Source: an uncultured Bacteroidia bacterium (lineage in GTDB: Bacteria > Bacteroidota > Bacteroidia > Bacteroidales > UBA932). Taken from it: DNA of 64,000 nucleotides. This document shows, piece by piece, positions 1 to 8,837 of this stretch; position 1 is the stretch's first letter, and each line of letters starts with the position of its first letter. The notes under the pieces are model-generated. The model saw only the letters and a list, made by a program, of their open reading frames with translations. It ran no database searches and was not told the DNA's origin. The stretch lies in the NCBI GenBank assembly GCA_902778105.1, contig CACYWN010000014.1, positions 1 through 64,000 of the forward strand, written 5' to 3'. The position numbers were made by a program, and so were the translations under genes.

Positions 1-92
1 GCGCCAAGATCATGGTTCCCCTCTTCATCGAGACCGGCGAAGTCATCACTGTCAACACCACCGACCGTTCCTACGGCCAGCGCGTGAAGTAA
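1..92 (+). CDS. efp: Elongation factor P, C-terminal fragment
   Basis: Only the last 29 codons lie in the window; the frame is open from base 3 to a TAA at 90-92. The tail contains FIETGEVITVNT and SYGQRV, the usual C-terminal (OB domain III) signature of EF-P, the factor that rescues ribosomes stalled at polyproline. The gene converges on the regulator that ends at 169, with a shared hairpin between them. The call rests on a short but characteristic tail, and nothing can be said about the N-terminal modification site. Confidence 0.85.
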   Translation, partial: AKIMVPLFIETGEVITVNTTDRSYGQRVK

Positions 93-110
93 GGTTTTCC
101 GCTTTCAGAC

Positions 111-148
111 ACCCAAAAAGCCGACCCATGCGGGCCGGCTTTTTGGGT
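111..148. terminator. Bidirectional intrinsic terminator
   Basis: Inverted repeat ACCCAAAAAGCCGACCC / GGGCCGGCTTTTTGGGT with a 4-nt loop. The A-run before the stem and the T-run inside the right arm make it usable in both directions, which suits its place between the convergent efp gene and the response-regulator gene. Confidence 0.85.
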
Positions 149-168
149 AGGGGCGGGACGGAGCCCTC

Positions 169-1317
169 TCAAAACACATAATCCTCGATATCCTTCACGC
201 TCACGGGGTCGCCGCCGAGGATGAGGAGGCGCTCGACGACGTTACGGAGTTCACGGATGTTGCCGGTCCAGGATTTCTGCACCAGCATGTCGACGGCCTC
301 CTTCGAGAACTCCTTGCGCGGCATGGCGGTCTCGGTGCAGATCTGGTCCAGGAAGTGATTGATCAGCAGCGGGATGTCATCCTTTCGCTCGTCCAGGGTA
401 GGGACCTTGATGACAATGACGCTGAGGCGGTGGTAAAGGTCCTCGCGGAAGGTGCCTTTCTTGATTTCCTCGGCGAGGTTCTTGTTCGTGGCGGAGACCA
501 CGCGGACGTTCACGGTGATGTCCTTGTCGGAGCCTACGCGGGATATCTTGCGCTCCTGCAGGACGCGGAGGACCTTGGCCTGGGCGGCGAGGGACATGTC
601 GCCGATCTCGTCCAGGAAAAGGGTACCGCCGTCGGCCTGTTCGAACTTGCCCTTGTGCTGCTTGATGGCCGAGGTGAAGGAGCCTTTCTCGTGACCGAAG
701 AGTTCACTTTCGATGAGCTCCGAAGGGATGGCGGCGCAGTTCACCTCCACGTACGGCATCATGGACCGCTGCGAGAGCTGGTGCAGGCTGCGGGCGACGA
801 GTTCCTTTCCGGATCCGTTGGCGCCGGTGATGAGTACGCTGGCGTCAGTGGGAGCGACCTTGGCGATCATTTCCCGGATATGCTGGATTCCGGCCGACTG
901 TCCCACCATCTCCTGCCCGTAGACCTTCTTCTTGAGGATCTTGGTCTGGGTGACGAGGTTGGCCTTGTCCGTCGCGTTCTTGATGGTGATAAGGATGCGG
1001 TTCAGGTCCAGGGGTTTGCCGATGAAGTCGAAGGCGCCGTCCTTGATGCACTTGACGGCGGTGTCGATGTCGCCATGGCCGGAGATCATGATGACCGGAG
1101 TCTCGACCCCGTCGGCAACGAGTTTCTGCAGCACTTCCGTTCCGTCCATGCCGGGCATCTTGATGTCGCAGAAAATGGCATCGTACTTCTCCTTTTCGGC
1201 CAGATCGCAGGCCGCAGTGCCGTTTTCAGCTGTATCCACCTGGTATCCTTCCATCTCGAGGATCTCCTTGAGGGAGTTCCGGATGGACCGTTCGTCATCG
1301 ACAATCAGAATCTTCAT
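169..1317 (-). CDS. NtrC-like response regulator without a DNA-binding domain
   Basis: A 382-aa protein with a receiver domain (residues 1-120; acidic pair D7/D8, phospho-acceptor D51 in FCDIKMPG) followed by a sigma-54 AAA+ domain (Walker A GANGSGKE, Walker B GGTLFLDEIGDM, arginine-finger region FREDLYHRL). The sigma-54-contacting loop reads GSFTSA instead of GAFTGA. The protein stops about 10 residues after the AAA+ domain (VKDIEDYVF), so the usual Fis-type helix-turn-helix is absent. The start was put at MKILIVDD, the normal beginning of a receiver; an ATG three codons upstream is possible. No sensor kinase is adjacent. As I recall, similar HTH-less relatives occur in other Bacteroidetes, so this is likely a subfamily trait, not a broken gene. 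The DNA targets cannot be inferred. Confidence 0.88.
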   Translation of the reverse strand: MKILIVDDERSIRNSLKEILEMEGYQVDTAENGTAACDLAEKEKYDAIFCDIKMPGMDGTEVLQKLVADGVETPVIMISGHGDIDTAVKCIKDGAFDFIGKPLDLNRILITIKNATDKANLVTQTKILKKKVYGQEMVGQSAGIQHIREMIAKVAPTDASVLITGANGSGKELVARSLHQLSQRSMMPYVEVNCAAIPSELIESELFGHEKGSFTSAIKQHKGKFEQADGGTLFLDEIGDMSLAAQAKVLRVLQERKISRVGSDKDITVNVRVVSATNKNLAEEIKKGTFREDLYHRLSVIVIKVPTLDERKDDIPLLINHFLDQICTETAMPRKEFSKEAVDMLVQKSWTGNIRELRNVVERLLILGGDPVSVKDIEDYVF

Positions 1318-1355
1318 AGACAACATTCGTTTATGCAAATATCGGAACTTTTTTC

Positions 1356-1363
1356 TACATTTG
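1356..1363 (+). promoter_or_regulatory. Bacteroidetes -7 box upstream of cmk
   Basis: TACATTTG matches TAnnTTTG and lies 21 bases before the cmk ATG in the 67-bp divergent gap. A -33 TTTG is not clear. On the other strand GATATTTG (bases 1336-1343), one mismatch from consensus, is a candidate for the regulator gene. Confidence 0.6.
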
Positions 1364-1384
1364 CATTCTTGAGAGAGAAAGATT

Positions 1385-2101
1385 ATGAACGTTCCTGATA
1401 TCATCATCGCCGTGGACGGCTTCTCAGCCACCGGCAAGAGCACCTTCGCCAAGATGGTGGCGAAAGAATTCGACTTCCTGTACCTGGACAGCGGCGCCAT
1501 GTACCGCGGCGTCACCCTCTTCGCCATGGAGAACGGGCTGATCGCGGAGGACGGCACCATTGACGAGGCTGCGCTGAAAACGGTTATTGATACGCTGGAC
1601 CTTCATTTCCGGAACGAGGAAGGAAAGACGCTCCTGTACCTGGGCGAACGCTGCATCGAGACGGAAATCCGCACGCTGGCCGTGTCCTCGTACGTGAGTC
1701 CCGTGTCGGCCATCGCCTTCGTGCGGACCTATGTGGACGCGAAACTCCGCGCCTTCTCCGAGGGCGGCCGTGTCATCATGGACGGCCGGGACATCGGCAC
1801 CACCGTTTTCCCGAACGCCGAACTGAAGGTGTTCATGGTGGCCGATGCCAAAGTCCGCGCCCAGCGCCGCTATGACGAAATGGTGGAAAAGGGCGACACG
1901 CCCGTCTTCGAGGACATCGTCAAGAACCTCGAGGAACGCGATTACATCGACTCGCACCGCGAGACCTCTCCCCTCCGCCAGCCGGAAGACGCCTATGTGA
2001 TGGACAACACCCACATGACCCTCCACGAGGAGCTGGTCTGGGCCCTCGGCGTCATCCAGGGCAAGTTCGGCATCCTCGAGGCGCCGGCCATGTCATGGTA
2101 A
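1385..2101 (+). CDS. cmk: Cytidylate kinase
   Basis: A 238-aa CMP/dCMP kinase, transferring phosphate from ATP to CMP in pyrimidine nucleotide supply. P-loop GFSATGKST at residues 12-20, then YLDSGAMYRG (substrate-binding region near the N-terminus), the DGRDIGTTVFPNA motif typical of Cmk, and a LID-type stretch RAQRRYDEM. Length fits the family (about 220-235 aa). The last seven bases overlap the start of ispH, a pairing common in bacteria (cmk next to ispH), so the two are almost certainly co-transcribed and translationally coupled. Confidence 0.95.
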   Translation: MNVPDIIIAVDGFSATGKSTFAKMVAKEFDFLYLDSGAMYRGVTLFAMENGLIAEDGTIDEAALKTVIDTLDLHFRNEEGKTLLYLGERCIETEIRTLAVSSYVSPVSAIAFVRTYVDAKLRAFSEGGRVIMDGRDIGTTVFPNAELKVFMVADAKVRAQRRYDEMVEKGDTPVFEDIVKNLEERDYIDSHRETSPLRQPEDAYVMDNTHMTLHEELVWALGVIQGKFGILEAPAMSW

Positions 2102-2961
2102 CGGTCGAAATCGACCCCCGTTCCGGTTTTTGCGGCGGCGTCATCCGTGCCATTTCCAGCGCGGAACGATTCCTCTCGGACCGCGACCATCTTTATTCCC
2201 TCGGTGCCATCGTCCACAACGAAGCCGAACTCGAACGCCTGGGCGCGAAAGGCCTCCGGACCGTTGCAACCCTCTCTGTCGTCCCCGAAGGCGAAACCGT
2301 TCTCATCCGGGCCCACGGCGAACCGCCGCAGACATATGCGGAAGCCCGGAACCGCGGCCTGAAGGTCATCGACTGCACCTGTCCCGTCGTGCTGCAACTG
2401 CAAAAGCATATCCGGGAAGCCTATGCCCGCCTGCATGCGGACGGGCTCCACGGGACACTCATCATCTTCGGAAAAATCGGGCACGCGGAGGTTCTGGGCC
2501 TGCTCGGCCAGGTGGGCGGCGACGCCCTCGTGGTGGAGAACCGGGCCATGCTGGAATCCCGTCTCGGGGAAATCGACTTCTCCCAGCCCGTCGAGATCTT
2601 TTCCCAGACGACGAAGAGTCCCGCGGAATATGCGGAAATCTGTGACCGGGTGCGTTCCCTCGGTGTCCACGTGACGGTCCATGACACCATCTGCGCGCAA
2701 GTGGCGAACCGGCACGAGCACCTGGAAGCCTTTGCCCGGGCGCACGACCTCATCCTTTTCGTCGCCGGAGAATCCAGCTCCAACGGCCGTGTCCTCTTCG
2801 ACCTGTGCCGTCGCGTAAACCCGCGCTCCCATCGCATCGGCTCCGTCTCCGACATCGATCCTTCCTGGATCCAAGACGGCGACCGCGTCGGCATCTGCGG
2901 CGCCACATCCACGCCCAAATGGCTGCTGGAGGAGGTTGCAGCAGCGGCAAGGGAAGCATAG
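2095..2961 (+). CDS. ispH: 4-hydroxy-3-methylbut-2-enyl diphosphate reductase
   Basis: A 288-aa iron-sulfur enzyme of the non-mevalonate isoprenoid pathway that reduces HMBPP to IPP and DMAPP. The three cluster cysteines are visible: C13 in GFCGGV, C96 in DCTCPVV and the one in HDTICAQVANR. Substrate-binding segments are IVHNEAELERLG (H41), IGHAEVLG and FSQTTKSP. The start ATG overlaps the end of cmk. Length is normal for the short bacterial form. Together with cmk it forms a housekeeping pair. Confidence 0.95.
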   Translation: MVTVEIDPRSGFCGGVIRAISSAERFLSDRDHLYSLGAIVHNEAELERLGAKGLRTVATLSVVPEGETVLIRAHGEPPQTYAEARNRGLKVIDCTCPVVLQLQKHIREAYARLHADGLHGTLIIFGKIGHAEVLGLLGQVGGDALVVENRAMLESRLGEIDFSQPVEIFSQTTKSPAEYAEICDRVRSLGVHVTVHDTICAQVANRHEHLEAFARAHDLILFVAGESSSNGRVLFDLCRRVNPRSHRIGSVSDIDPSWIQDGDRVGICGATSTPKWLLEEVAAAAREA

Positions 2962-2969
2962 AAACAATA

Positions 2970-2991
2970 AAGGCGGGCCTTGCGCCCCGCC
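2970..2991 (+). terminator. Weak terminator-like hairpin after ispH
   Basis: AGGCGGG ... CCCGCCT, a 7-bp stem beginning 8 bases after the ispH stop. It is followed by a pyrimidine-rich stretch without a proper T-run, so termination is only plausible. The rest of 2962-3061 shows nothing else. Confidence 0.4.
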
Positions 2992-3061
2992 TCTACTGTT
3001 CCTTATTAACCAAACCAACTTAAAACTAACCGGCTTAGTCTATAGCAAGGGGTGTGCCAAA

Positions 3062-3862
3062 CTATTCTTCGGTCACCGTTTTTTCAGCAGCCATCGCTTC
3101 CGCCTCCGCTTCTTTGCGGGCGCGTTCAACGCTCTTGGAACGCTTCAGGACGAAGCCGGAACCGAGGTACTTGGTACGGACGTCCTCGTCGGCGGCCAGC
3201 TCCTCCGGCGTACCCTCCTGAAGGATCGTACCTTCGTACAGCAGGTAGGCGCGGTCCGTAATCGCAAGGGTTTCACCCACATTGTGGTCGGTGATGATGA
3301 CGCCGATGTTGCGGTACTTAAGCTTGGCGATGATGTACTGGATGTCCTCTACGGCGATGGGGTCGACGCCGGCGAAAGGTTCGTCCAGGAGGATGAACTT
3401 CGGGTCCACGGCCAGGGCACGGGCGATTTCGCAGCGACGGCGCTCACCGCCGGAGAGCTGGATGCCCAGGGACTTGCGGACCTTGGAGAGACTGAATTCG
3501 TCGATCAGGCGCTCCAGCCGGGCGTTCCTTTCTTCCCGGGTCATGCCGGTCATCTCCATCACGGACATGATGTTGTCCTCCACGGACATTTTCCGGAAGA
3601 CGGAAGCCTCCTGCGGCAGATAGCCGACGCCTTTCTGGGAGCGTTTGTACATCGGAAGGTTGGTCAATTCATCATCGTCGATGAAGATACGTCCCTCGTT
3701 CGGGACGATCTGGCCGGTGATCATGTAGAAGCTGGTGGTCTTTCCGGCGCCGTTCGGGCCCAGGAAGCCCACGATCTCACCCTGGCTCACCTCCATCGAA
3801 ACGCCCTTCACGACCGTGCGGACGCCGTATTTCTTAACAAGGTTTTCTGCGCGTAGTTTCAT
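3062..3862 (-). CDS. lptB: LPS export ABC transporter ATPase
   Basis: A 266-aa ATP-binding subunit of the LptBFG exporter that extracts lipopolysaccharide from the inner membrane. Walker A GPNGAGKT at residues 35-42, Q-loop region YLPQEASVF, signature LSGGERRR, Walker [14 protein letters not shown] and H-loop ITDHNV. The [15 protein letters not shown] segment is characteristic of LptB. About 25 charged residues (rich in E, A and K) extend beyond the usual C-terminus. It starts 7 bases after dnaX and shares that operon; permease genes are not in the window. Confidence 0.93.
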   Translation of the reverse strand: MKLRAENLVKKYGVRTVVKGVSMEVSQGEIVGFLGPNGAGKTTSFYMITGQIVPNEGRIFIDDDELTNLPMYKRSQKGVGYLPQEASVFRKMSVEDNIMSVMEMTGMTREERNARLERLIDEFSLSKVRKSLGIQLSGGERRRCEIARALAVDPKFILLDEPFAGVDPIAVEDIQYIIAKLKYRNIGVIITDHNVGETLAITDRAYLLYEGTILQEGTPEELAADEDVRTKYLGSGFVLKRSKSVERARKEAEAEAMAAEKTVTEE

Positions 3863-3869
3863 GGCGGAA

Positions 3870-5630
3870 TTATTTGGTATCGAGGCCCAGGTCGGCCACG
3901 AAGGCCCTTACTTCGGGATTCTTGTCCATCAAGTCCCGGGCCTTTTCTTCAGGCATGTAGGGAATCTTCTCCCCGGGTTCCTCCTCGGGGATTTCGTCCA
4001 CGTGGAGATTGACTTTCACGCTGGAAAGGATCTCCCGGAAAGAGTTCTCCAGCTCACGGAGGAGTTTCTCCTCGATCCACTGCTTCTGGGCAGCGTTGGA
4101 GACCGTGAAATAGACGGACTTGATGCCGTCTCCCTCCTCGATCCGGAGCCGGGTCTGCGCCAGGGCGTTGGCCAGGCGGGGACGGGAGGAGTACTTGGCG
4201 GCCAGTTCCTTCCACTTGCTTTCGACTTCCTCGTTGGAAGGAAGGGCGCCGGGGACCTGACCGGCCGGAGCATCCTCTTCCGGTTTCTGCTCTTTCTCTT
4301 CCATGATGGCGTTCATCGACAGGGATGATCCCGTCTTGGGAACACGCTTGCGGCGCTCCGGAGCGGAAGGTGCGGGAGGTACAGAAGGCGTGGAAGGTAC
4401 AGAGGGTGCAGGAGGTGCAGGTTTCGGAGCCACCGCGGTCTTGTCGGCAGGAGCCGGTTGTTCCTGAGGAACAGGCTTTTCCGCCGGAACGGGTTTGGGA
4501 ACCGCGACCGGACGGGGGGCCGTGGAGACGCCGGCGGCGCCCGTGAGGAAACTGAGCTTCATCAGGGCGAACTCGATGTGCAGGCGCGGATTGACCGCAG
4601 CCTTGTAGCCCGTTTCGCAGGCGGTGGTAATGTTCAGGGCCTCATAGAGGAACTGGAGCGGACAGCGGGCAGCTTGCTCCTGGTACCGTTTCTTCAGGGA
4701 ATCCGGCAGTTCCAGCAAGGAGTCCAATCCGGCGGTCCGCGCAACGACGAGGTCCCGCAGGTGCGAACTCAGGGCGGCCACGAAATGGAGGGCGTTGAAT
4801 CCCTTCCCGAGCACCTCGTCGAAGGTGGTCAGGGCAGCACCGTAGTTGCCGGACAGGAAGTCCTCCACCATGGAGAAACTGTACTCGTAGTCCAGCACGT
4901 TCAGGTTGCGGATGACATCCCCGTAATGGATGTCGGTTCCGCAGAAGGCGACCGTCTGGTCGAAGATCGTCAGGGCGTCGCGCATCGCGCCGTCGGCCTT
5001 GGAGGCGATGACGTGAAGGGATTCATCGTCGATGGAAACCCCTTCCTTGGCGGCGATGCCCCGGAGATTCCGGACCATGTCGGCGATGCTGATGCGGTTG
5101 AAATCGTAGGTCTGGCAGCGGGAGAGGATCGTGGGCAGGATCTTGTGCTTCTCGGTGGTGGCGAGGATGAAGATGGCGTGTGCGGGCGGTTCCTCCAGGG
5201 TCTTCAGGAAGGCATTGAACGCCGCCTGGGACAGCATATGGACCTCGTCGATGATGTAGACGCTGTACTTCCCCACCTGCGGCGGAACCTGGACCTTCTC
5301 CATCAGGGACTTGATGTCCTCCACGCTGTTGTTGGAGGCGGCATCCAGCTCGTGGATGCAGTAGGACCGGCCTTCCTGGAAGGAAACGCAGGACTCGCAC
5401 TGCCCGCACGGCTCCATCTCCGGCCCGGGATGGGCGCAGTTGATCATCTTCGCGAAGATGCGCGCCGTGGTGGTCTTCCCTACCCCGCGCGGGCCGCAGA
5501 AGAGATAGGCGTGGGCGAGCTGCCCCCGCTTGATGGAGTTCGACAGGGTCCGGGCGATGTTGTCCTGGCCGAGCAGGGTCTCGAAAGAGTCCGGTCTGTA
5601 CTTGCGTGCCGATACGATATACTGACTCAT
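3870..5630 (-). CDS. dnaX: DNA polymerase III subunit gamma/tau
   Basis: A 586-aa clamp-loader ATPase. AAA+ core with Walker A GPRGVGKT (residues 46-53), zinc-binding cysteines C65, C75, C78 and C81, Walker B DEVHMLS, and sensor-1 [19 protein letters not shown] proline/alanine-rich linker (about residues 375-435) joins the loader to a tau-like C-terminal domain (about 470-586). I see no obvious frameshift signal for a short gamma form. First gene of a two-gene operon with lptB; a consensus -7 box sits just upstream of the ATG. Confidence 0.95.
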   Translation of the reverse strand: MSQYIVSARKYRPDSFETLLGQDNIARTLSNSIKRGQLAHAYLFCGPRGVGKTTTARIFAKMINCAHPGPEMEPCGQCESCVSFQEGRSYCIHELDAASNNSVEDIKSLMEKVQVPPQVGKYSVYIIDEVHMLSQAAFNAFLKTLEEPPAHAIFILATTEKHKILPTILSRCQTYDFNRISIADMVRNLRGIAAKEGVSIDDESLHVIASKADGAMRDALTIFDQTVAFCGTDIHYGDVIRNLNVLDYEYSFSMVEDFLSGNYGAALTTFDEVLGKGFNALHFVAALSSHLRDLVVARTAGLDSLLELPDSLKKRYQEQAARCPLQFLYEALNITTACETGYKAAVNPRLHIEFALMKLSFLTGAAGVSTAPRPVAVPKPVPAEKPVPQEQPAPADKTAVAPKPAPPAPSVPSTPSVPPAPSAPERRKRVPKTGSSLSMNAIMEEKEQKPEEDAPAGQVPGALPSNEEVESKWKELAAKYSSRPRLANALAQTRLRIEEGDGIKSVYFTVSNAAQKQWIEEKLLRELENSFREILSSVKVNLHVDEIPEEEPGEKIPYMPEEKARDLMDKNPEVRAFVADLGLDTK

Positions 5631-5636
5631 AGCTTA

Positions 5637-5644
5637 CAAAGATA
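5637..5644 (-). promoter_or_regulatory. -7 box for dnaX-lptB
   Basis: On the minus strand TATCTTTG, a perfect TAnnTTTG, ends 6 bases before the dnaX ATG. Transcription would start almost at the start codon, giving a leaderless or near-leaderless mRNA if this box is used. Confidence 0.5.
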
Positions 5645-5653
5645 AGAAGTAAT

Positions 5654-5684
5654 TTTGAAAAACCGGACCGGAAGCGTATCTTTG
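5654..5684 (+). promoter_or_regulatory. Promoter for the secreted protein / M16 peptidase pair
   Basis: TTTG (5654-5657), a 19-bp spacer, then TATCTTTG (5677-5684): a full match to the Bacteroidetes vegetative promoter TTTG-N19/20-TAnnTTTG. The ATG follows 21 bases later. Confidence 0.8.
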
Positions 5685-5705
5685 TCTCGAAAAGAAGCAA
5701 GGAAC

Positions 5706-6542
5706 ATGAAACGATTGACCACCCTCATATTGCTGCTGCTGGCCGGCACGTGCCTCTTCGCCCAGCAAGGGAACGTCACGACCCGCAAATACCGGTTTTC
5801 CGACTTCACCGACAAGATCACCAAGGTCGTGATGGGATCGGGCGAGGTGCTCGACGCCGCCATCCGCCAGGAAGTGGTGGATGTCTGGACCGCCTCCCCC
5901 TTCGAGTTCTGCACGGCCGATGAATACGGGAAACTCCGCCAATCCGACGAGTATTATTTCCTCCTGGTCACCGAAGGGAAGGCCAAGGGAGAGGAAGAGC
6001 CGATGGTCCGGTTCCTGACCCTGGAGAAGGGCGGGGCCGACGAAGGGGAGAACATCGCCCTGCGCACGGAGGTCATCTCCCTTCCGCTGTGCCCGGTGGA
6101 AGACGGCTCCGGCCGGGAACTGGTTTTCCTGCCGGCCCTGATCCGCGGCATCCAGGATTTCGCCCTCAAGGCCATGGAATCCGAGAAAGTCGCCTACTCC
6201 GGCATGAACTGGTTCAACGAGAATTTCGACAAGAAGGGACGCATCAAGCGGATCTACCTCGCCCAGGAGGACCTGTCCGGATCGCTCACCGACAAGGACA
6301 AGGAAAAGTATCTGGACGAAGACATCATCCTCTGCGAAGAGGACGATGCGGACAAGGTCTATACCGACAAGACGTTCAATACGCTTGTGAGTTATACCGT
6401 TTCCGCCGGTACCTGGAGCTACAAGATGCTCCTGGAGGCGGATACGAACACCCTCTACTACATCCGCAAGCACAAGATCACGGGCAAGAACGGTCCCGGC
6501 TTCCTTGCCGAAGACCTTCGCAGGATAGCCAAGGGCAGGTAA
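5706..6542 (+). CDS. Conserved secreted protein of unknown function
   Basis: 278 aa with an N-terminal signal peptide (MKRLTTLILLLLAGTCLFA then Q). I do not recognise a catalytic motif. The C-terminal part (TWSYKMLLEADTNTLYYIRK and GFLAEDLRRIAK) resembles Bacteroidales periplasmic proteins of unknown role, recalled only from general pattern. The ATG at 5706 was chosen because it begins the signal peptide and lies just after a full promoter. Its stop TAA shares two bases with the ATG of the peptidase gene, so the two are translationally coupled and may act together outside the cytoplasm. Confidence 0.75.
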   Translation: MKRLTTLILLLLAGTCLFAQQGNVTTRKYRFSDFTDKITKVVMGSGEVLDAAIRQEVVDVWTASPFEFCTADEYGKLRQSDEYYFLLVTEGKAKGEEEPMVRFLTLEKGGADEGENIALRTEVISLPLCPVEDGSGRELVFLPALIRGIQDFALKAMESEKVAYSGMNWFNENFDKKGRIKRIYLAQEDLSGSLTDKDKEKYLDEDIILCEEDDADKVYTDKTFNTLVSYTVSAGTWSYKMLLEADTNTLYYIRKHKITGKNGPGFLAEDLRRIAKGR

Positions 6543-7852
6543 TGCGGAGCGGAACGGCACCTTGCGGACTTCGCTACGCCGTCCGGCGCAGCGGTTCCGC
6601 CGTCGGCTACTGCGCCCTGAGCATCCGCTGCGGGACGCGGGACGAGGCAGGTTTCCCGGGCGGCATCGCCCATTTCACGGAACATACGATCTTCCGGGGG
6701 ACATCCCGGAAAAGCGCCTCGGTCATAGGCAGCTACCTGGATCGTCTGGGCGGCGAGCTCAATGCCTACACCACCAAGGAGGAAATCGTCCTGCACGCCA
6801 CCGTGCTGAAGGAGGACCTCGGCAAGGCCGCCCGGCTTCTTTTCGAACTCGCGACAGAACCCACTTTCCCGGACGACGAGATCGAAACCGAACGGGGCGT
6901 GGTCCTGGACGAGATCATCTCCTACAAGGACAATCCGGTAGAGGACATCTATGACAAGTTCGAGGGCAAGCTCTTCGAAGGGCATCCGCTGGGCAAACCC
7001 ATCCTGGGCACCTCCGCCTCCGTCAAGCGCATCACCCCGGAGGACCTCCGCCGCTTCGTCCGCACCTTCTTCACCCCGGACCGCATGGCCTTCACGGTCG
7101 TCGCGGATGTCGATGAGAAAGTGCTGGAGAAACGGGCACTGCGGCTGGCTGAGAAATTGTTCGGGAAAGAGATTCCTTCACCGGCTCCGCCGGTTCGGAA
7201 TGACAATCGCACTGTCATTCCGGGCGAAGCCACTTCTGTCATTCTGAGCGAAGCCAATTCTGTCATTCCGAGCGAAGCGAAGGAATCTGCCTGCGCCGCG
7301 CCTTTCGACAAAACCGTGGACAAACGCAACCACGAGGTGAATGCCGTGATCGGCAACCGGGCGCCGTCGCTGTATGAGGAGGAGGACCGGATCACCGCGG
7401 CAGTGCTGTGCAACATCCTGGGCGGACCGGCATCGAACTCACTTCTCAACAAAGAGTTACGGGAAAAGAACGGCTGGGTGTACGGGGTGGAATGTTCCTA
7501 CACCCAATATGCCGACACCGGCATCTTCGCCATCAGCTTCGGCTGCGACAAGCCCAACCTGGAACGCTGCCTCTCGGCCCTGGACAAGATTCTTGCCCGC
7601 ATGCGTGAAACGCCGCTTTCAGAACGTACCCTGAAGGCTGCCAGGAAACAGCTGCTCGGGCAGCTTGCCATCGCCTCCGACAATGGTGAGGCGCAGTGCC
7701 TGTCCATGGGCAAGTCCCTCCTCTCCTGGGGCCGCATCGATTCCTCCGCCGAAACCCGCGCCCGCATCGAGGCCGTGACGCCCGAAGCCCTGCGGGCCAT
7801 GGCCCGCCGGCTCTTCGACCCGGCGGTCCTTTCCCGCTTGATCTACCTGTAA
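6542..7852 (+). CDS. M16 family zinc peptidase with in-frame repeat insertion
   Basis: A 436-aa protein. The zinc site HFTEH (H44, E47, H48) is followed by E124 in VLDEI, the exact spacing of the HxxEH-x75-E motif of M16 peptidases. The second half carries GGPASNSLLNKELREKNG and VYGVECSYTQYADTG, the usual M16 C-terminal domain. The linker between the halves, normally short, holds about 39 residues encoded by a palindromic DNA element (7171-7287), read as VIPGEATS, VILSEANS and VIPSEAKES. There is no signal peptide. The start overlaps the stop of the preceding gene (TAATG). Confidence 0.88.
   Translation: MRSGTAPCGLRYAVRRSGSAVGYCALSIRCGTRDEAGFPGGIAHFTEHTIFRGTSRKSASVIGSYLDRLGGELNAYTTKEEIVLHATVLKEDLGKAARLLFELATEPTFPDDEIETERGVVLDEIISYKDNPVEDIYDKFEGKLFEGHPLGKPILGTSASVKRITPEDLRRFVRTFFTPDRMAFTVVADVDEKVLEKRALRLAEKLFGKEIPSPAPPVRNDNRTVIPGEATSVILSEANSVIPSEAKESACAAPFDKTVDKRNHEVNAVIGNRAPSLYEEEDRITAAVLCNILGGPASNSLLNKELREKNGWVYGVECSYTQYADTGIFAISFGCDKPNLERCLSALDKILARMRETPLSERTLKAARKQLLGQLAIASDNGEAQCLSMGKSLLSWGRIDSSAETRARIEAVTPEALRAMARRLFDPAVLSRLIYL
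7171..7287. repeat. Dispersed palindromic element inside the M16 gene
   Basis: Ends are GATTCCTTC and GAAGGAATC. Inside are CGGAATGACA and three near-copies of CTGTCATTCCGAGCGAAGC in tandem. The length, 117 bp, is 39 codons, so the reading frame is kept. Elements with the same ends recur at 9373 and 54744. Confidence 0.85.
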
Positions 7853-7854
7853 AC

Positions 7855-7932
7855 GATTCCATCGTCCCAAAAACCGGGACGATGGAATCAAAAATGGCCA
7901 AATTTGCTTCTTCCGTCCCAAATTCCGGGACG
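7855..7932. repeat. Two tandem GGGACG hairpins between convergent genes
   Basis: A perfect 14-bp inverted repeat (GATTCCATCGTCCC at 7855-7868, complement at 7876-7889, loop AAAAACC) is followed by a second, imperfect hairpin with the same core (CGTCCC at 7914-7919, GGGACG at 7927-7932, loop AAATTCC). It lies between the M16 stop and the SPFH gene's stop, so it may act as a bidirectional terminator; the repeated core suggests a dispersed element. Confidence 0.75.
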
Positions 7933-7946
7933 ATAGGAACACCTCT

Positions 7947-8819
7947 CTACTTGCTCAGGTTGATGAACGGAAGGGCGTTGGACCCATTGTAGGTCGGAAG
8001 CTCGCCGTTCCACTTCTCGATGGCATACTGCTGGACGATGAGTCCGTTCAGGGAGGCCGCGACCACGCGGTTGTAGTAGGCCTCGCCGTCACCCTGGATC
8101 TTCAGGGCTTCGGCCTCACCCTGGGCCTTGGCGATGGCGATCTTCGCCTCAGCCTCGGCTTCCTTCACCTTGTTTTCCGCCTTGAGGGCGTTCTGGACGG
8201 CCTCGTTCTTGGCGTTGATGGCCTCGGTCAGGGAGGCCGGCGGATCGATCTTCGTCGTGAACTCGCGGACGATGAACCCTTCGCGGTTCATGGACTCGTC
8301 CAGGCGGGCGCGGACCTCAGTCTCGAACTTGGCGCGGTTCGCCATGAGTTCGTCGGACGTGTAGTTGTTCGCGCAGGTACGGTAGGCCTCGAAGATACAG
8401 GTGTTGATGTAACCCATCTCCAGTTCCCGGACCGGCTTGCGGTACTTCACGAAGATATCGACAGCCTTGTTCTCATCAATCTGATACGCCAGGGTCGGAG
8501 TCATCGAGAAGATAGCCGCGTCCTTCGGGTTCACCGTGAACGGATCATAGGTAACGCGCTGGATGTAAGTGGGATACTCGAAGATGCTCTCCGTAATGGG
8601 ATTGTACCAGACCCAGCCGCGGCAGGTGCCTTCCACACCGCCCTTGAGCTCGGAGTTGGACGACCACTTCTTGAAACGGATACCCACCGACGCGGAGTCG
8701 ATGGTCGTGCAGCAGGATGCCATCAGGATGATGGCAAGGACAGTGACGCCCAGGGAAATCCAGGTGGCCTTTCCCAGTTTGCTTCCCCTGCGGGGATTGA
8801 CGGTTTTGGTGGCTTGCAT
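7947..8819 (-). CDS. SPFH/prohibitin-family membrane protein
   Basis: A 290-aa Band-7 protein. One N-terminal transmembrane segment (about residues 19-38), which ends ILMASCC and could also serve as a lipobox. An SPFH domain (about 45-210) follows, then a long Ala/Glu/Lys coiled coil (NALKAENKVKEAEAEAKIAI) with the GEAEALKIQGDGEAYYN motif typical of prohibitins. Such proteins form membrane scaffolds that modulate FtsH-like proteases. Last gene of the minus-strand cluster dnaG-metG-SPFH, 18 bases after metG. Confidence 0.85.
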   Translation of the reverse strand: MQATKTVNPRRGSKLGKATWISLGVTVLAIILMASCCTTIDSASVGIRFKKWSSNSELKGGVEGTCRGWVWYNPITESIFEYPTYIQRVTYDPFTVNPKDAAIFSMTPTLAYQIDENKAVDIFVKYRKPVRELEMGYINTCIFEAYRTCANNYTSDELMANRAKFETEVRARLDESMNREGFIVREFTTKIDPPASLTEAINAKNEAVQNALKAENKVKEAEAEAKIAIAKAQGEAEALKIQGDGEAYYNRVVAASLNGLIVQQYAIEKWNGELPTYNGSNALPFINLSK

Positions 8820-8837
8820 ATCTGAAGGGGATAAAGG

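Noticed and set aside
3870-5630. Programmed frameshift in dnaX
   Set aside because: I did not find an A-rich slippery heptamer with a following stem in the expected region; the full-length frame is enough to explain the gene.
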